From: Candidatus Woesearchaeota archaeon
GTDB taxonomy: Archaea; Nanobdellota; Nanobdellia; Woesearchaeales; JAGWAF01
DNA length: 33,239 bases
Assembly (NCBI GenBank): GCA_018303205.1
Contig: JAGVYP010000067.1
Coordinates: 1-33,239 of the forward strand
Direction of reading: 5' to 3'
Positions within the stretch are counted from its first letter, which is position 1; every line of letters begins with the position of its first letter. Below the pieces are notes generated by a model. It was not told the origin of the DNA. It did not search any database and saw nothing but the letters and a program-made list of their open reading frames with translations. The position numbers and the translations under genes are program-made. Shown piece after piece: positions 23,216 to 31,331 of the stretch.

Positions 23216-23791
23216 ATGGATAAAAATAATTCAATAAAACTATTTGAAAATAAGCAAGTTAGAGTCCAGTGGGTTGAAAAAGAACAGAAATGGTATTTTT
23301 CAATCATTGATGTGATCGCAGTATTAACAGAAAGTATTGATCCTGGTGCATACTGGCGCAAGCTTAAAGAACGCTTAAAAGCTGAGGGAAATGAAACCGT
23401 GACAAATTGTCACACTTTGAAAATGGAAGCTGCGGATGGTAAAATACGTCAAACAGATGTTGCAGATACAGAGCAGTTGCTAAGATTAGTACAATCAATT
23501 CCTTCAAAAAAAGCAGAACCATTCAAGGTTTGGCTTGCAAAAATAGGATATGAAAGAATTGAAGAAACACAAGACCCTGAACTAGCGTTTGATAGAGCTA
23601 TGAAGACCTACTTGCAAAAAGGATATCCTAAAGAATGGATTAATCAAAGACTAAAAACAATAGAGGTAAGAAAAGATCTGACTGATGAATGGAACAGGAC
23701 AGGTATAGACAAAGAATCCGATTTTGCCATACTTACTAATGAAATCACAAGAGCTTGGTCTGGAAAAACAGTATCTGAATATAAGAGCTAA
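23216..23791 (+). CDS. BRO-N domain antirepressor-like protein, N-terminal part (frameshifted)
   Basis: The 191 residues show a BRO N-terminal domain (phage antirepressor/DNA-damage-inducible DinD-like): IKLFENKQVRVQWVEKEQKW, YFSIIDVIAVLTES, YWRKLKERLK, DTEQLLRLVQSIPSKKAEPF, WLAKIGYERIEE. A helical second part follows (QKGYPKEWINQRLKTIEVRK ... TNEITRAWSGKTVSEYKS). Full-length relatives continue with L-K-x-L-K-K-E-N-L-R-D-N-M-T. Here a stop (23789-23791) interrupts and that sequence follows in another frame. Such proteins bind DNA and are common in phages and bacteria, so lateral transfer is likely. This and its tail are the only sizeable plus-strand genes between the window start and 24090. 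Confidence 0.85.
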   Translation: MDKNNSIKLFENKQVRVQWVEKEQKWYFSIIDVIAVLTESIDPGAYWRKLKERLKAEGNETVTNCHTLKMEAADGKIRQTDVADTEQLLRLVQSIPSKKAEPFKVWLAKIGYERIEETQDPELAFDRAMKTYLQKGYPKEWINQRLKTIEVRKDLTDEWNRTGIDKESDFAILTNEITRAWSGKTVSEYKS

Positions 23792-24087
23792 AAAATCTTA
23801 AAAAAGAGAATCTTAGAGACAATATGACTAATTTAGAGCTTGTTCTAAACATGCTTGCAGAAGCTACAACAACCGAATTTTCCAAGAAAGAAGACCCTAA
23901 AACATTTCAAGAAAGCAAGAAAATAGCGATAAAAGGAGGAACAGTCTCAGGGAATACGAGAAAAGATATTGAAAAACAGCTAGGAGAAAGAATAGTCACT
24001 TCAAAAAATGCAAGAGACCATATTTCAGAATTATCAGCACGCAGGAACCTTGAGATAGAAAAAAAGGGTCAAAAAAAGAAAAAATAA
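23788..24087 (+). pseudogene. C-terminal part of the BRO-N protein, displaced by a one-base frameshift
   Basis: From CTA at 23788 the frame reads LKNLKKENLRDN followed by MTNLELVLNMLAEATTTEFS (ATG 23824). It then gives KTFQESKKIAIKGGTVSGNTRK, the usual C-terminal domain of BRO-N/DinD-like proteins. Restoring one base between AAG-AG and CTA would join it to the preceding ORF as a protein of about 290 residues. No heptanucleotide slippery site is visible at the junction, so an indel (real or sequencing) is more likely than programmed shifting. If translated separately from 23824 it would give 87 residues. It ends one base before the convergent hppA stop. Confidence 0.75.
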
Positions 24088-24088
24088 T

Positions 24089-26161
24089 TTAAGGTATCAG
24101 TAATCCACTGTACTTAGCGAATAAGGGCACAAATACTAATGCTATGATTGCCATCAATTTCATTAACACATTCAGACCTGGACCGGCAGTATCTTTGCAG
24201 CCATCTCCGACAGTATCGCCTGTAACTGCAGCTTTATGCACATCACTTCCCTTGCCGCCTAATTTTCCTGTTTCAATATATTTTTTTGCATTGTCCCAAG
24301 CTCCTCCTGAGTTTGCCAATGACGTTGCTAATACAATTCCTGAACACAAAGACCCAATAAGCAGTCCTGAGAGTGCTTCTAATCCAAATAAGACACCCAT
24401 AAGAATAGGAGAAAGAATCACTAACAATCCTGGTGCAATCATTTTTTTCAAAGAATCTTTGGTTGCAATATCAACACACTTGGCATAGTCAGGCTTTGCT
24501 TTTCCTTCCATCAAACCTTTTATTTGTTTAAATTGTCTTCTTACTTCTTCAATGATGGAGAATGCTGCTCTTCCTACTGCTTTCATGGTCATTGCAGAGA
24601 AAATAAAAGGAAGCATTCCTCCTACTAATAATCCTGCAATTGTTATAGGCTGTAACAAATCAACTACGGTAATGCCACTTGCTGCAGTAAATGCTGTAAA
24701 CAAGGCAAGCGCTGTTAAAGACGCTGAGCCAATGGCAAAACCTTTTCCAATAGCTGCAGTCGTATTACCAGCAGCATCTAAGATGTCAGTTCTTTTTCTC
24801 ACTTCTTTTGGTAATCCACTCATTTCTGCAATACCACCTGCATTGTCAGCAACAGGACCGTACGCATCAATTGCTAAACTAAACACTAACGTCGAAAGCA
24901 TTCCAAGTGCAGCAACTGCGATACCATAGATTCCTGCAAAATAATAGGAAAGGTACACGGTAACTGCAATGAGCAAGAGTGGAACAACTGCGCTCTCCCA
25001 ACCTAGTGCTAAGCCAGCAATAATATTAGTTGCCGCTCCTGTTTTGGATTTTTCAGCAATTTCTTGAACAGGTTTGTAACGGTAAGAAGTGAAATATTCT
25101 GTTATGACTCCTATTAACAAACCAGCAATTAATCCTGTAAGCACTGCATAAAATACTCCCATAGCAGTGTAGGTTGTACCTTGTAATTCAAAAGTTACAG
25201 GTAGCCATTGGGGAGTAAAATAGTATAATGAAACAGCAACTAACACTGAGGAAACAATTAATCCTAATTTAAGAGCTCCTTCCACATTCTTCTTCTTTCC
25301 TAACCGTACGACAAAAAAGGTAAGAAGGCATGCAACAATACCTATTGCAGAGATTAATACAGGAAAGAGTAATGCTGAAAGAGAAGTGAACATCAATGCT
25401 CCGATGACTAATGCAGCACAGGTTGATTCTGCACAACTTCCAAAGAGGTCAGCGCCCATACCTGCAACATCTCCTACATTATCTCCTACATTATCAGCAA
25501 CCACAGCTGGATTTCTGGGATCATCTTCTGGAATTCCTTTTTCTATTTTTCCTACTAAGTCTCCTCCTACATCAGCAGCTTTGGTATAAATGCCTCCGCC
25601 TACTCTGCAGAATAATGCGATGCTTGATGCTCCTAAACCAAATCCTGTTATGACTTCCATCAACACTTCTTGGGGAAGACCAAAGAGACTATAAGCAAGG
25701 TACAGCATGGTAATGCCAAGCACTGCAAAACTTACTAAACATAAGCCCATGACACTTCCTGAGCGAAAAGCTATCATAAAAGCATCTTTAATGTCTTTTC
25801 GTGCAGCGTTTGCAGTTCTCACATTTGCAAGAGTTGAGATTTTCATACCAATATAACCAGCGATTAAAGAACATAATGCTCCCAGAACAAAAGAGATTGC
25901 TAAAAATATTCCTTCATTAATTTCTGGTGTTGCGGGATGATCAAGAAAAAAACCAATCAATGCTCCAAAAAGGATAATAAATATTGCAATGATCTTGTAT
26001 TCTCTATGGAGAAAAGCCATTGCTCCTTCATGGATAGCTGCTGCAATCTCTTGCATTTTTGGTGTTCCTGCATCAGCACTTTTAACATGACGTGCAAAAT
26101 AAACTGCTGCTAAAAATCCAATGATAATAGAACAGAATAAGATGAGTAATGTAGTCTCCAT
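24089..26161 (-). CDS. hppA: Membrane-bound ion-pumping pyrophosphatase (probably K+-dependent, H+-type)
   Basis: The 690 residues form a many-helix integral membrane enzyme that couples PPi hydrolysis to cation export. Signatures are intact: [11 protein letters not shown] (197-207), [20 protein letters not shown] (212-231) and [12 protein letters not shown] (432-443). A C-terminal [19 protein letters not shown] is also present. Ala469 and Gly472 in [10 protein letters not shown] correspond to the Ala/Gly pair of K+-dependent enzymes (Lys/Thr in K+-independent ones). The gate region reads DLFGSCAES, with Glu245 one helical turn later than the ES of Na+-pumps, which suggests proton transport; both assignments are inferences from family rules. 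The start has a strong AGGGGGGAA ribosome-binding site and a TATA box near 26203-26211. Confidence 0.96.
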   Translation of the reverse strand: METTLLILFCSIIIGFLAAVYFARHVKSADAGTPKMQEIAAAIHEGAMAFLHREYKIIAIFIILFGALIGFFLDHPATPEINEGIFLAISFVLGALCSLIAGYIGMKISTLANVRTANAARKDIKDAFMIAFRSGSVMGLCLVSFAVLGITMLYLAYSLFGLPQEVLMEVITGFGLGASSIALFCRVGGGIYTKAADVGGDLVGKIEKGIPEDDPRNPAVVADNVGDNVGDVAGMGADLFGSCAESTCAALVIGALMFTSLSALLFPVLISAIGIVACLLTFFVVRLGKKKNVEGALKLGLIVSSVLVAVSLYYFTPQWLPVTFELQGTTYTAMGVFYAVLTGLIAGLLIGVITEYFTSYRYKPVQEIAEKSKTGAATNIIAGLALGWESAVVPLLLIAVTVYLSYYFAGIYGIAVAALGMLSTLVFSLAIDAYGPVADNAGGIAEMSGLPKEVRKRTDILDAAGNTTAAIGKGFAIGSASLTALALFTAFTAASGITVVDLLQPITIAGLLVGGMLPFIFSAMTMKAVGRAAFSIIEEVRRQFKQIKGLMEGKAKPDYAKCVDIATKDSLKKMIAPGLLVILSPILMGVLFGLEALSGLLIGSLCSGIVLATSLANSGGAWDNAKKYIETGKLGGKGSDVHKAAVTGDTVGDGCKDTAGPGLNVLMKLMAIIALVFVPLFAKYSGLLIP

Positions 26162-26226
26162 AACGTTCCCCCCTGAAAGTAATAGATTTCCTTTCTTGAT
26201 GTGTTTTATAAATGTTATTGTTTTTC

Positions 26227-26375
26227 GGTCAAGTCAAGTTGTGTGTGTTGTGGGAATGCGGAGATCTTACCACTCCGTTGATCATGGTGTTTTACGTCGA
26301 ACATCCTGCATAAATCGGATGTTCTCCTGTTGAACTCCAAGGCATTCCCACTTAACTTGACTTTACCTTGTTTTT
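26227..26375 (+). ncRNA. Putative structured RNA, family member B
   Basis: An outer stem (26227-26240 with 26354-26367, one mismatch) is followed by an internal loop and a perfect 10-bp stem (26250-26259 with 26342-26351). GGAG (26260-26263) and CTCC with an AAG bulge come next, then a small ACCA/TGGT hairpin and an 8-bp hairpin (26299-26306 with 26317-26324) with apical loop TGCATAAATC. On the plus strand a TATA box (TTTTATAAAT, about 26203-26212) lies at normal promoter distance and T-rich sequence (GTTTTTCCTCGTTTT) follows, so a stand-alone RNA gene is plausible. Minus-strand transcription upstream of hppA is possible. It fills most of the 316-bp hppA/methyltransferase gap. Confidence 0.6.
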
Positions 26376-26477
26376 CCTCGTTTTAAGTATATTTTCTATA
26401 TAGAAATTAAATATGGTACCTATCAAAAGAGGTTCTTCTTTTTTTCTTTTGAAAAAAAGCTTGATATCTATTGAGAC

Positions 26478-27434
26478 TTATTTTTCTTTTTTGATCTTCG
26501 CAACAAAAAAACCTTCTGTGTCATTGTCTTGTGGCCAAAGACGAAGCGTATGCTTAATGCTTTCATCATATTGTTTTTTTTCAAAATGGAATAGGGGGTC
26601 TGATCTTTCTAAAGGCAAATCAATTTTTTCTATCTTTGCAGTTTCATTATTTTTCAAAAGAAAATCTACAACTTCCTCGTTTTCCTGAGGCTCATGGGAA
26701 CACGTAGAGTATACCATGCTCTGCCCGTTTTTCAGAAGATCAAAGCCTTTTTGTATGAGTTTTTTCTGTACAAAGCCTAATTTTTTGATCATATCAGGAT
26801 TCCAGATACGCAAGGTTTTCAATGACTTTCGAATAGTTCCTGTACCAGAGCAGGGAGCATCAACAAGAACTGCATCACAGGAAAGATCCTTAAACCATTG
26901 GCCATGCATTAAGGTAATCAGCTGATTTCTGCAGCCCATACGCTGCATATTGATTCCAAGAGGAGCTAAACGGATTCCTGTGTAATCATTTGCGATAAGC
27001 ACTCCTGTATTTTCCATATATTGAGAAAGCTGAGTTGCTTTACTTCCAGGAGCTGCACACATGTCTAAGACTAAAGTATGTTTTTGGGGATCTAAAACAA
27101 CAGGAGGGATCAGGGAAGCAGCTTCTTGCACGTAATAATACCCCATGCTATGTTCAAGGGTATTTCCAATGTCTCTTCTTCCTTCCTTATGTTCAACAAA
27201 GAATCCTTCTTTACACCAAGGAATAGGAGTTAATATCCAATTTTTTTCTAATCGTTCTTTACACTCTTTGACTGTTATCTTTAACGTATTTATTCTTATA
27301 GATCTTCGTAAAAAAGAAGTAGAATAGACCTTAAAGGTTTCAATATCAGTCCACTGAGCGTACCGATCTAAAAAAGTTTTTTTGAAAGGAATATCATTCC
27401 AATTCGGCATACGCTCAAGATTATGTTTTGTCAT
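26478..27434 (-). CDS. Nol1/Nop2/Sun (NSUN/Trm4-like) RNA cytosine-5 methyltransferase
   Basis: The 318 residues include a Rossmann SAM-binding domain. Motif I is DMCAAPGSKATQL (124-136), motif IV VDAPCSGTG (191-199) with Cys195, and motif VI YSTCSHEPQENEE (242-254) with Cys245. These are the two cysteines of RNA m5C methyltransferases: motif VI Cys attacks cytosine and motif IV Cys releases the product. There is an RsmF/Trm4-type N-terminal region but no PUA domain, so the substrate (tRNA or rRNA) cannot be decided from sequence. A TATA box (TTTATATATAAAG, about 27452-27466) about 26 bp before the ATG predicts a leaderless mRNA and supports this start. Confidence 0.93.
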   Translation of the reverse strand: MTKHNLERMPNWNDIPFKKTFLDRYAQWTDIETFKVYSTSFLRRSIRINTLKITVKECKERLEKNWILTPIPWCKEGFFVEHKEGRRDIGNTLEHSMGYYYVQEAASLIPPVVLDPQKHTLVLDMCAAPGSKATQLSQYMENTGVLIANDYTGIRLAPLGINMQRMGCRNQLITLMHGQWFKDLSCDAVLVDAPCSGTGTIRKSLKTLRIWNPDMIKKLGFVQKKLIQKGFDLLKNGQSMVYSTCSHEPQENEEVVDFLLKNNETAKIEKIDLPLERSDPLFHFEKKQYDESIKHTLRLWPQDNDTEGFFVAKIKKEK

Positions 27435-27505
27435 GATATACCATCTTTTTTCTTTATATATAAAATGTTGTATGGAAAAGAAGTTAACAAAAAAAAGAAA
27501 TACGA

Positions 27506-27781
27506 TTAAAAATTCAAGTCCTCGATGTCTGAGAGGTCATCTTCCAAAGAATCCAAGTCAGTGAGGTCCAGATCCGTTTGTAAATCATTGAGATCATCAA
27601 GGGTAGTATCTTCCACTTTGATGACATCTTCACTCATGACCTCATTGCTTGGGGGAAGAGTAGGTTCTTGTTCTTTGGGAATTTCTTCACTCATTTCTTC
27701 TGATGGTTGGGAAGGCATTTCAGGTGTTGCACATCCAACCATGAAAAGGATGATAAGACTTGTAGTAAGGATGTATTTCAT
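27506..27781 (-). CDS. Small acidic lipoprotein (91 aa)
   Basis: A signal peptide (MKYILTTSLIILFMVGCA) ends in a lipobox-like F-M-V-G-C with Cys17 as the probable lipidation site. The mature part is low-complexity: Pro/Glu-rich, then a highly acidic tail of D/L repeats (LDDLNDLQTDLDLTDLDSLE). It follows the secreted coiled-coil gene by 26 bp and probably shares its mRNA; an AAAGG stands upstream of the ATG. The acidic tail may bind cations or a basic partner. The function is unknown. Confidence 0.75.
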   Translation of the reverse strand: MKYILTTSLIILFMVGCATPEMPSQPSEEMSEEIPKEQEPTLPPSNEVMSEDVIKVEDTTLDDLNDLQTDLDLTDLDSLEDDLSDIEDLNF

Positions 27782-27807
27782 AATGCGCCTTTCAAATGAA
27801 AATGGAT

Positions 27808-29151
27808 TTATTGAGTCACGGTGGTTACTACATTGCCAGTGTTAGGATCTGTATAGGTCACCGTTACCCCAGGTGGATTTTCTTGAACGAGTTGTGTTAA
27901 AGCTCCATAGGTAGTACTCGTGGTGTCAAGATTGATGTACAGGAGATTTGTTTTTCCTTCTAAGATGAGTGCTAGTCTTCCGAGTGGTTTATTACAATAT
28001 CCTGAGACAGGCTCGTAGGTAACTTCTAGTGATGTTTCATCTGATACGAATTTGAGTTCCCTGTTTGTAGTGTCATGGGAAAGATATGCAACTTTCTTTT
28101 CAGAGAGATAAAAACTGTTTCCTGGGCTGAGAGTGAAATCACAGTTTGCTGCTGAAAGGGAAGCAATGGGGGTGTTATCAGGGATTGGGTTGTTCTGTAT
28201 TTTTTCTTTAGTCTCTTCTTGAGATTTTTCTGTATTCTTAGTTTCTTTAGTTTCTTCTGGTTTTTTCTGCATTTCGTCTTGTTGGAGTTCTCGTAGAGTA
28301 TGAAGTACTTCTTTCATTTTTGCATGAGCAACACGTAATTGTTTTGCTGCGTCTTCCCCTGTTAAAGTATCTACTTTTGAGAGCTCTGCTTTGAGTTCTT
28401 CAAAAAGGATTTGGACTTTGCTCGTATCAACTCCTTTGTCTTGAAGTTTTTGGATATGTTGGGCTATGCCTGTAAGTGCTGCATGCATACGTTGTGCGTA
28501 ATCATGGATTTTCTTTGTAAGTCCTTTTTGCATAAGGTCACGTAGCGTAGTTTGGAGTTCTTTTCCTTCTTCCTTAAGTAATTGCGAGAGTTCACGATAG
28601 GTTTCAGCATTTGCATTTTCATCAAGCGCGTTTATTTTCTCTTGAAGAGCAAGGACTTCTTTTTTTGTAGATGCTAATTCTGTGAGTAAGGTTGTTTGGG
28701 TAGGTGTATCAAGACGGAGAGTTTCAATGCGAAGTGTTGTGCGTTCTATAAAGGTGAGTAGTTTTTCAGCAACTTTGACAAGAACATTTTTTGCTCCATT
28801 TCTTATTTGTTCTTTTGCTCTCTCACAAGCATCAGTATTGTTATCATCGCATGCTCGTCTGAGATCTTTTTTGTGTTCCTGAAGGCGTTCTTTGGCGTCT
28901 TCGAGATTTTTTATTTTTTCTTTACGAAGGTTTTGAAGATTCTCTCTTTCCTCTTTGATTTCTTCTAACTGATTTTTGAGGGCTTCTCTGCTTTCTTTTG
29001 TTTTGTCATCAGTATCAGAATTATCAGTGGAATCTTCAGAGTTAGAAGTACTGCCTCTATTGCTTAAACTTAATCTCGTATCTTCTGCAAGTGTAAAAGG
29101 AATAAGACTTATGAGAAAGAGGCAGAGAATGAATATATTTGCGATTTTCAT
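27808..29151 (-). CDS. Secreted coiled-coil protein of unknown function (447 aa)
   Basis: A classic signal peptide (residues 1-22, cleaved after FTLA) is followed by a Ser/Asp/Thr linker. A long helical region (about 50-300; EEIKEERENLQNLRKEKIKN, DAKERLQEHKKDLRR) contains one close Cys pair (ACDDNNTDAC). A K/E/T-rich hinge and a small C-terminal beta domain with two cysteines come last (NCDFTLSPGNSFYLSEKKVA ... VSGYCNKPLG). The start is fixed by a strong GGAGGA ribosome-binding site 8 nt upstream and a TATA-like TATATTTTTAAA. It is first in a two-gene unit with the lipoprotein. A role as a cell-envelope spacer or adhesin is possible; no family was recognised. Confidence 0.8.
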   Translation of the reverse strand: MKIANIFILCLFLISLIPFTLAEDTRLSLSNRGSTSNSEDSTDNSDTDDKTKESREALKNQLEEIKEERENLQNLRKEKIKNLEDAKERLQEHKKDLRRACDDNNTDACERAKEQIRNGAKNVLVKVAEKLLTFIERTTLRIETLRLDTPTQTTLLTELASTKKEVLALQEKINALDENANAETYRELSQLLKEEGKELQTTLRDLMQKGLTKKIHDYAQRMHAALTGIAQHIQKLQDKGVDTSKVQILFEELKAELSKVDTLTGEDAAKQLRVAHAKMKEVLHTLRELQQDEMQKKPEETKETKNTEKSQEETKEKIQNNPIPDNTPIASLSAANCDFTLSPGNSFYLSEKKVAYLSHDTTNRELKFVSDETSLEVTYEPVSGYCNKPLGRLALILEGKTNLLYINLDTTSTTYGALTQLVQENPPGVTVTYTDPNTGNVVTTVTQ

Positions 29152-29215
29152 GAGTATTCCTCCATTATGATATCCTGGACTTTAAAAATATACCTTAAAA
29201 AAAAGTCATCCTGTA

Positions 29216-29254
29216 AGCGCATAAAGAGTTTCTGGGGAGAGGCTTTTATGCGCT
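29216..29254. other. Hairpin with 10-bp arms in the divergent intergenic region
   Basis: AGCGCATAAA (29216-29225) pairs exactly with TTTATGCGCT (29245-29254). It lies between the TATA box of the minus-strand secreted coiled-coil gene and the promoter of the plus-strand membrane regulator, so it may be an operator shared by the two. Confidence 0.4.
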
Positions 29255-29424
29255 CACGGTTGACCATTTGAAAGGCAAGAGAATAAGGAAGGAGATTATT
29301 TATAAAGTTGCTTTCGTCATGCTTTATAAAAATGTCTAAAAAGCCCTTTAATGCTTTACAAAGCTTTATTTTGTCTTTTCTTGCTTTACCAAAACTATTT
29401 ATACTTGCAGAGGAAAGAAAGAGT

Positions 29425-30153
29425 ATGAAAACCATAATTTGTATAGCACTGATGTTTCTTGTGTTCATTTCTCCTATTTTTGGAGTGGTTATTGAAGGGA
29501 ACGTATATACTATTGATTTTGAGCTTGCTAAAACTGCTATTGTAGAAATTGATACGTATCCCAAGCAGCAAAGGGTAATAACAGAAGGATATTATCGTTT
29601 CGAAGTTCCTTTAGGATCTTATACGATTAATGCAAGTCTGATAGAAGGGAATGCATTAACTGCAGAGGTAAGTGAGCCTATAGAAGTTACCAAGGAGGGA
29701 ACCTTTGTTCTAGATCTGATACTCTTTCCCACAATAGATAATGCTTTAGACATTCTCAAAGAAACTGAAGAGCTTGATGAAACAACAATATTGACTGAAC
29801 TTGAAGAAGAAAATGAAAAAACACCTACCTCTACTCTTTTGATAGGGGGTATCAGCATTGCGATTCTGCTGCTGATTCTCTGGAATATCGTAAAATGGCG
29901 TTGGATGAAAAAAGAAGTAGAAAGAAGAAGAGAAGAAAAAGAAGTTGAGAAGCAAGTGATAAGGGAAGATGATGATCTCAAGAATTATATTGATTATTTG
30001 AAAAAAGAAAAACGTGTTACGCAAAAAGAGATGAGAAAGCACTTTCCTGATTCTGAAGCAAAGATTTCCTTGGTCTTAACAGACTTAGAAGCAAAAGGTA
30101 AAATTAAGAAGATCAAGAAAGGAAGAGGGAATATTATTATCTGGAATGAATAA
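29425..30153 (+). CDS. Membrane-anchored winged-helix regulator (242 aa)
   Basis: The frame is open from 29308, but I choose ATG 29425. It begins a signal peptide or anchor (MKTIICIALMFLVFISPIFG) and lies about 25 bp after the TATA box CTATTTATACTT (29395-29406). An extracytoplasmic beta-sandwich follows (YTIDFELAKTAIVEIDTYPK ... YYRFEVPLGSYTINAS), resembling carboxypeptidase-regulatory-like folds, and then an acidic stalk. A membrane helix (STLLIGGISIAILLLILWNI) leads to a charged stop-transfer and a cytosolic winged helix (DLKNYIDYLKKEKRVTQKEM ... EAKISLVLTDLEAKGKIKKI). The layout is that of archaeal one-component sensors that detect an outside signal and bind DNA. Its natural target could be the divergent secreted coiled-coil/lipoprotein unit. 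Confidence 0.8.
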   Translation: MKTIICIALMFLVFISPIFGVVIEGNVYTIDFELAKTAIVEIDTYPKQQRVITEGYYRFEVPLGSYTINASLIEGNALTAEVSEPIEVTKEGTFVLDLILFPTIDNALDILKETEELDETTILTELEEENEKTPTSTLLIGGISIAILLLILWNIVKWRWMKKEVERRREEKEVEKQVIREDDDLKNYIDYLKKEKRVTQKEMRKHFPDSEAKISLVLTDLEAKGKIKKIKKGRGNIIIWNE

Positions 30154-30157
30154 TGTT

Positions 30158-30190
30158 TTTTTCAGCTTCTTGCAAACTCATATGTTTTTT
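30158..30190. repeat. 33-bp direct repeat, left copy
   Basis: Exact copy of 31356-31388. It starts 4 bp after the stop of the membrane regulator. Read on the minus strand it encodes KKHMSLQEAE, the same peptide found near the C-terminus of the NMD3-like gene, and there stays open for a few more codons before a stop. It looks like a displaced 3' end of that gene. Confidence 0.8.
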
Positions 30191-30204
30191 GTTGTAAGCC
30201 GAAA

Positions 30205-30216
30205 GCTTTATATACT
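30205..30216 (+). promoter_or_regulatory. TATA box of the wHTH-nucleotidyltransferase gene
   Basis: GCTTTATATACT, just inside the left direct repeat, lies about 26 bp before ATG 30238. It favours that start (leaderless mRNA) over ATG 30217, which falls inside the promoter. Confidence 0.55.
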
Positions 30217-30237
30217 ATGTATGCTGTTAAGATACAT

Positions 30238-30846
30238 ATGGATGCTAATAACATACAATTTACAAAGTTGGAGATGCAGATAGTCAAATATCTGTTCAAG
30301 CATTATAAAGAAAGATTCAATGCGAGACAACTTGCGAAAACGCTTGACATAAATCATGCTCACGCAAATAAGTTGTGCGGTCATCTTGAAAAAAAAAATC
30401 TTTTGAAAAAAGAGGCTATAGGAAATGCAGTCTATTTCTCATTTAAGTACGAAGAGAAGCTCGCTATCAAGTTTATGGAATACCTATTAAGCTTGGAAGA
30501 AAAAGAGTTTCCGAAATGGCTCTCTGTTGTTCTGCATGAATTGAAGAAATTCAAAGAGTGTATAATACTCGGTCTTATTTTTGGTTCATCCATCAAAAAT
30601 GATAAATTTAATGATATTGACGTTGTCTTAGTTTACGAAAAAAACAAAATAAAAGAGGTCAATAGGATAAAAGAAGGTATAAGAAATGCTCACCTTATTG
30701 AGCAGCCCATCCGTTACGTCGATATGACAGAAAAAGATATGCTCTTAAACAAGGACAATAAGGTATGCTACCGCATGATCTCAGATAACTTGATTTTTTA
30801 TAATGCTCAAGAGTATGTTAAGGTGATCAGAAAATGCCGCAAATAG
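30238..30846 (+). CDS. wHTH-MNT nucleotidyltransferase (antitoxin-like partner of HEPN)
   Basis: The start is chosen at 30238 because the upstream ATG (30217) lies in the TATA box. Residues 8-70 form a winged helix (QIVKYLFKHYKERFNARQLA ... KLCGHLEKKNLLKKE). Residues 108-200 form a minimal nucleotidyltransferase with the motif GSS (116-118) ... D126-x-D128 (FNDIDVVLVYE), so the catalytic residues are present. The HEPN gene starts within its last codons (30834). In such pairs the MNT protein is thought to neutralise HEPN toxins, in some cases by AMP transfer. The winged helix would allow autoregulation. The module is bracketed by an exact 33-bp repeat, a sign of insertion. Confidence 0.85.
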   Translation: MDANNIQFTKLEMQIVKYLFKHYKERFNARQLAKTLDINHAHANKLCGHLEKKNLLKKEAIGNAVYFSFKYEEKLAIKFMEYLLSLEEKEFPKWLSVVLHELKKFKECIILGLIFGSSIKNDKFNDIDVVLVYEKNKIKEVNRIKEGIRNAHLIEQPIRYVDMTEKDMLLNKDNKVCYRMISDNLIFYNAQEYVKVIRKCRK

Positions 30847-31316
30847 AAAATCATTTGCTATGGTGTTTGAAAGATGAAAGACGTCTTATAAAGAAAAAGC
30901 CTGACTTAGATTTAGCTCAAAAGCATCTCAAAAAATCAGAACATAATCTTCATATTTTACAAACACTTGAAAAGTTAAAAATCTATGACTGGGCATTAAA
31001 TATAGGTTTTTATGCACTGTATCATTGTTTTTTAGCGATAATAACTAAATATGGTTATGAATCAAGAAATCAATCATGTACCATCACTCTTTTGCTTGAT
31101 TTGATAGCGAAGAAAAAATTGAATATTGAAAAGGATTTGGTATTACAATTTGATACATTAGAAGTAGAGAAAGATATGACGAGCCCTACCATAAGGATGG
31201 AACGCGAGATCTCGACTTATGGAGTAGAGACAAGCATAGATTTGCAACAGCTCAAAAAGATTAAGGAACTTATTGTAAGATTACAGAGAGAAACAATAAA
31301 GGTACTAGCAGAGTAA
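30834..31316 (+). CDS. HEPN domain protein, partner of the MNT nucleotidyltransferase
   Basis: The 160 residues are all-helical: DLAQKHLKKSEHNLHILQTL, then YDWALNIGFYALYHCFLAII (51-70), then ESRNQSCTITLLLDL (76-90), matching archaeal HEPN proteins of MNT pairs. The usual R-x4-6-H RNase motif is not found; the segment that often carries S-x-x-H reads SRNQSCT with Gln, so RNase activity is doubtful. The gene overlaps the MNT gene by 13 nt, which ensures coupled translation, and it ends 15 bp before the convergent NMD3-like gene. Toxin function is inferred from context only. Confidence 0.8.
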   Translation: MPQIENHLLWCLKDERRLIKKKPDLDLAQKHLKKSEHNLHILQTLEKLKIYDWALNIGFYALYHCFLAIITKYGYESRNQSCTITLLLDLIAKKKLNIEKDLVLQFDTLEVEKDMTSPTIRMEREISTYGVETSIDLQQLKKIKELIVRLQRETIKVLAE

Positions 31317-31331
31317 TGGGAAAAGAGATTA

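Noticed and set aside
23124-23237. 37-residue upstream ORF (MRGDKDDRK...) overlapping the BRO-N start
   Set aside because: It is low complexity, overlaps the real start in another frame, and has no support beyond its open frame.
23770-23792. Programmed -1 frameshift in the BRO-N gene
   Set aside because: The new frame is closed by TAA at 23782-23784, so a slip would have to occur within about 23785-23788, where no slippery heptamer exists.
26250-26351. tRNA (possibly with intron) at the stem 26250-26351
   Set aside because: The acceptor-like stem is followed by no D-arm, no GTTCGA-type T-loop and no anticodon arm; the similarity to 22101-22204 explains it better.
29148-30042. Minus-strand ORFs opposite the membrane regulator
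   Set aside because: The sense protein has a signal peptide, membrane helix and winged helix; the antisense frames are Ser/Phe-rich shadows.
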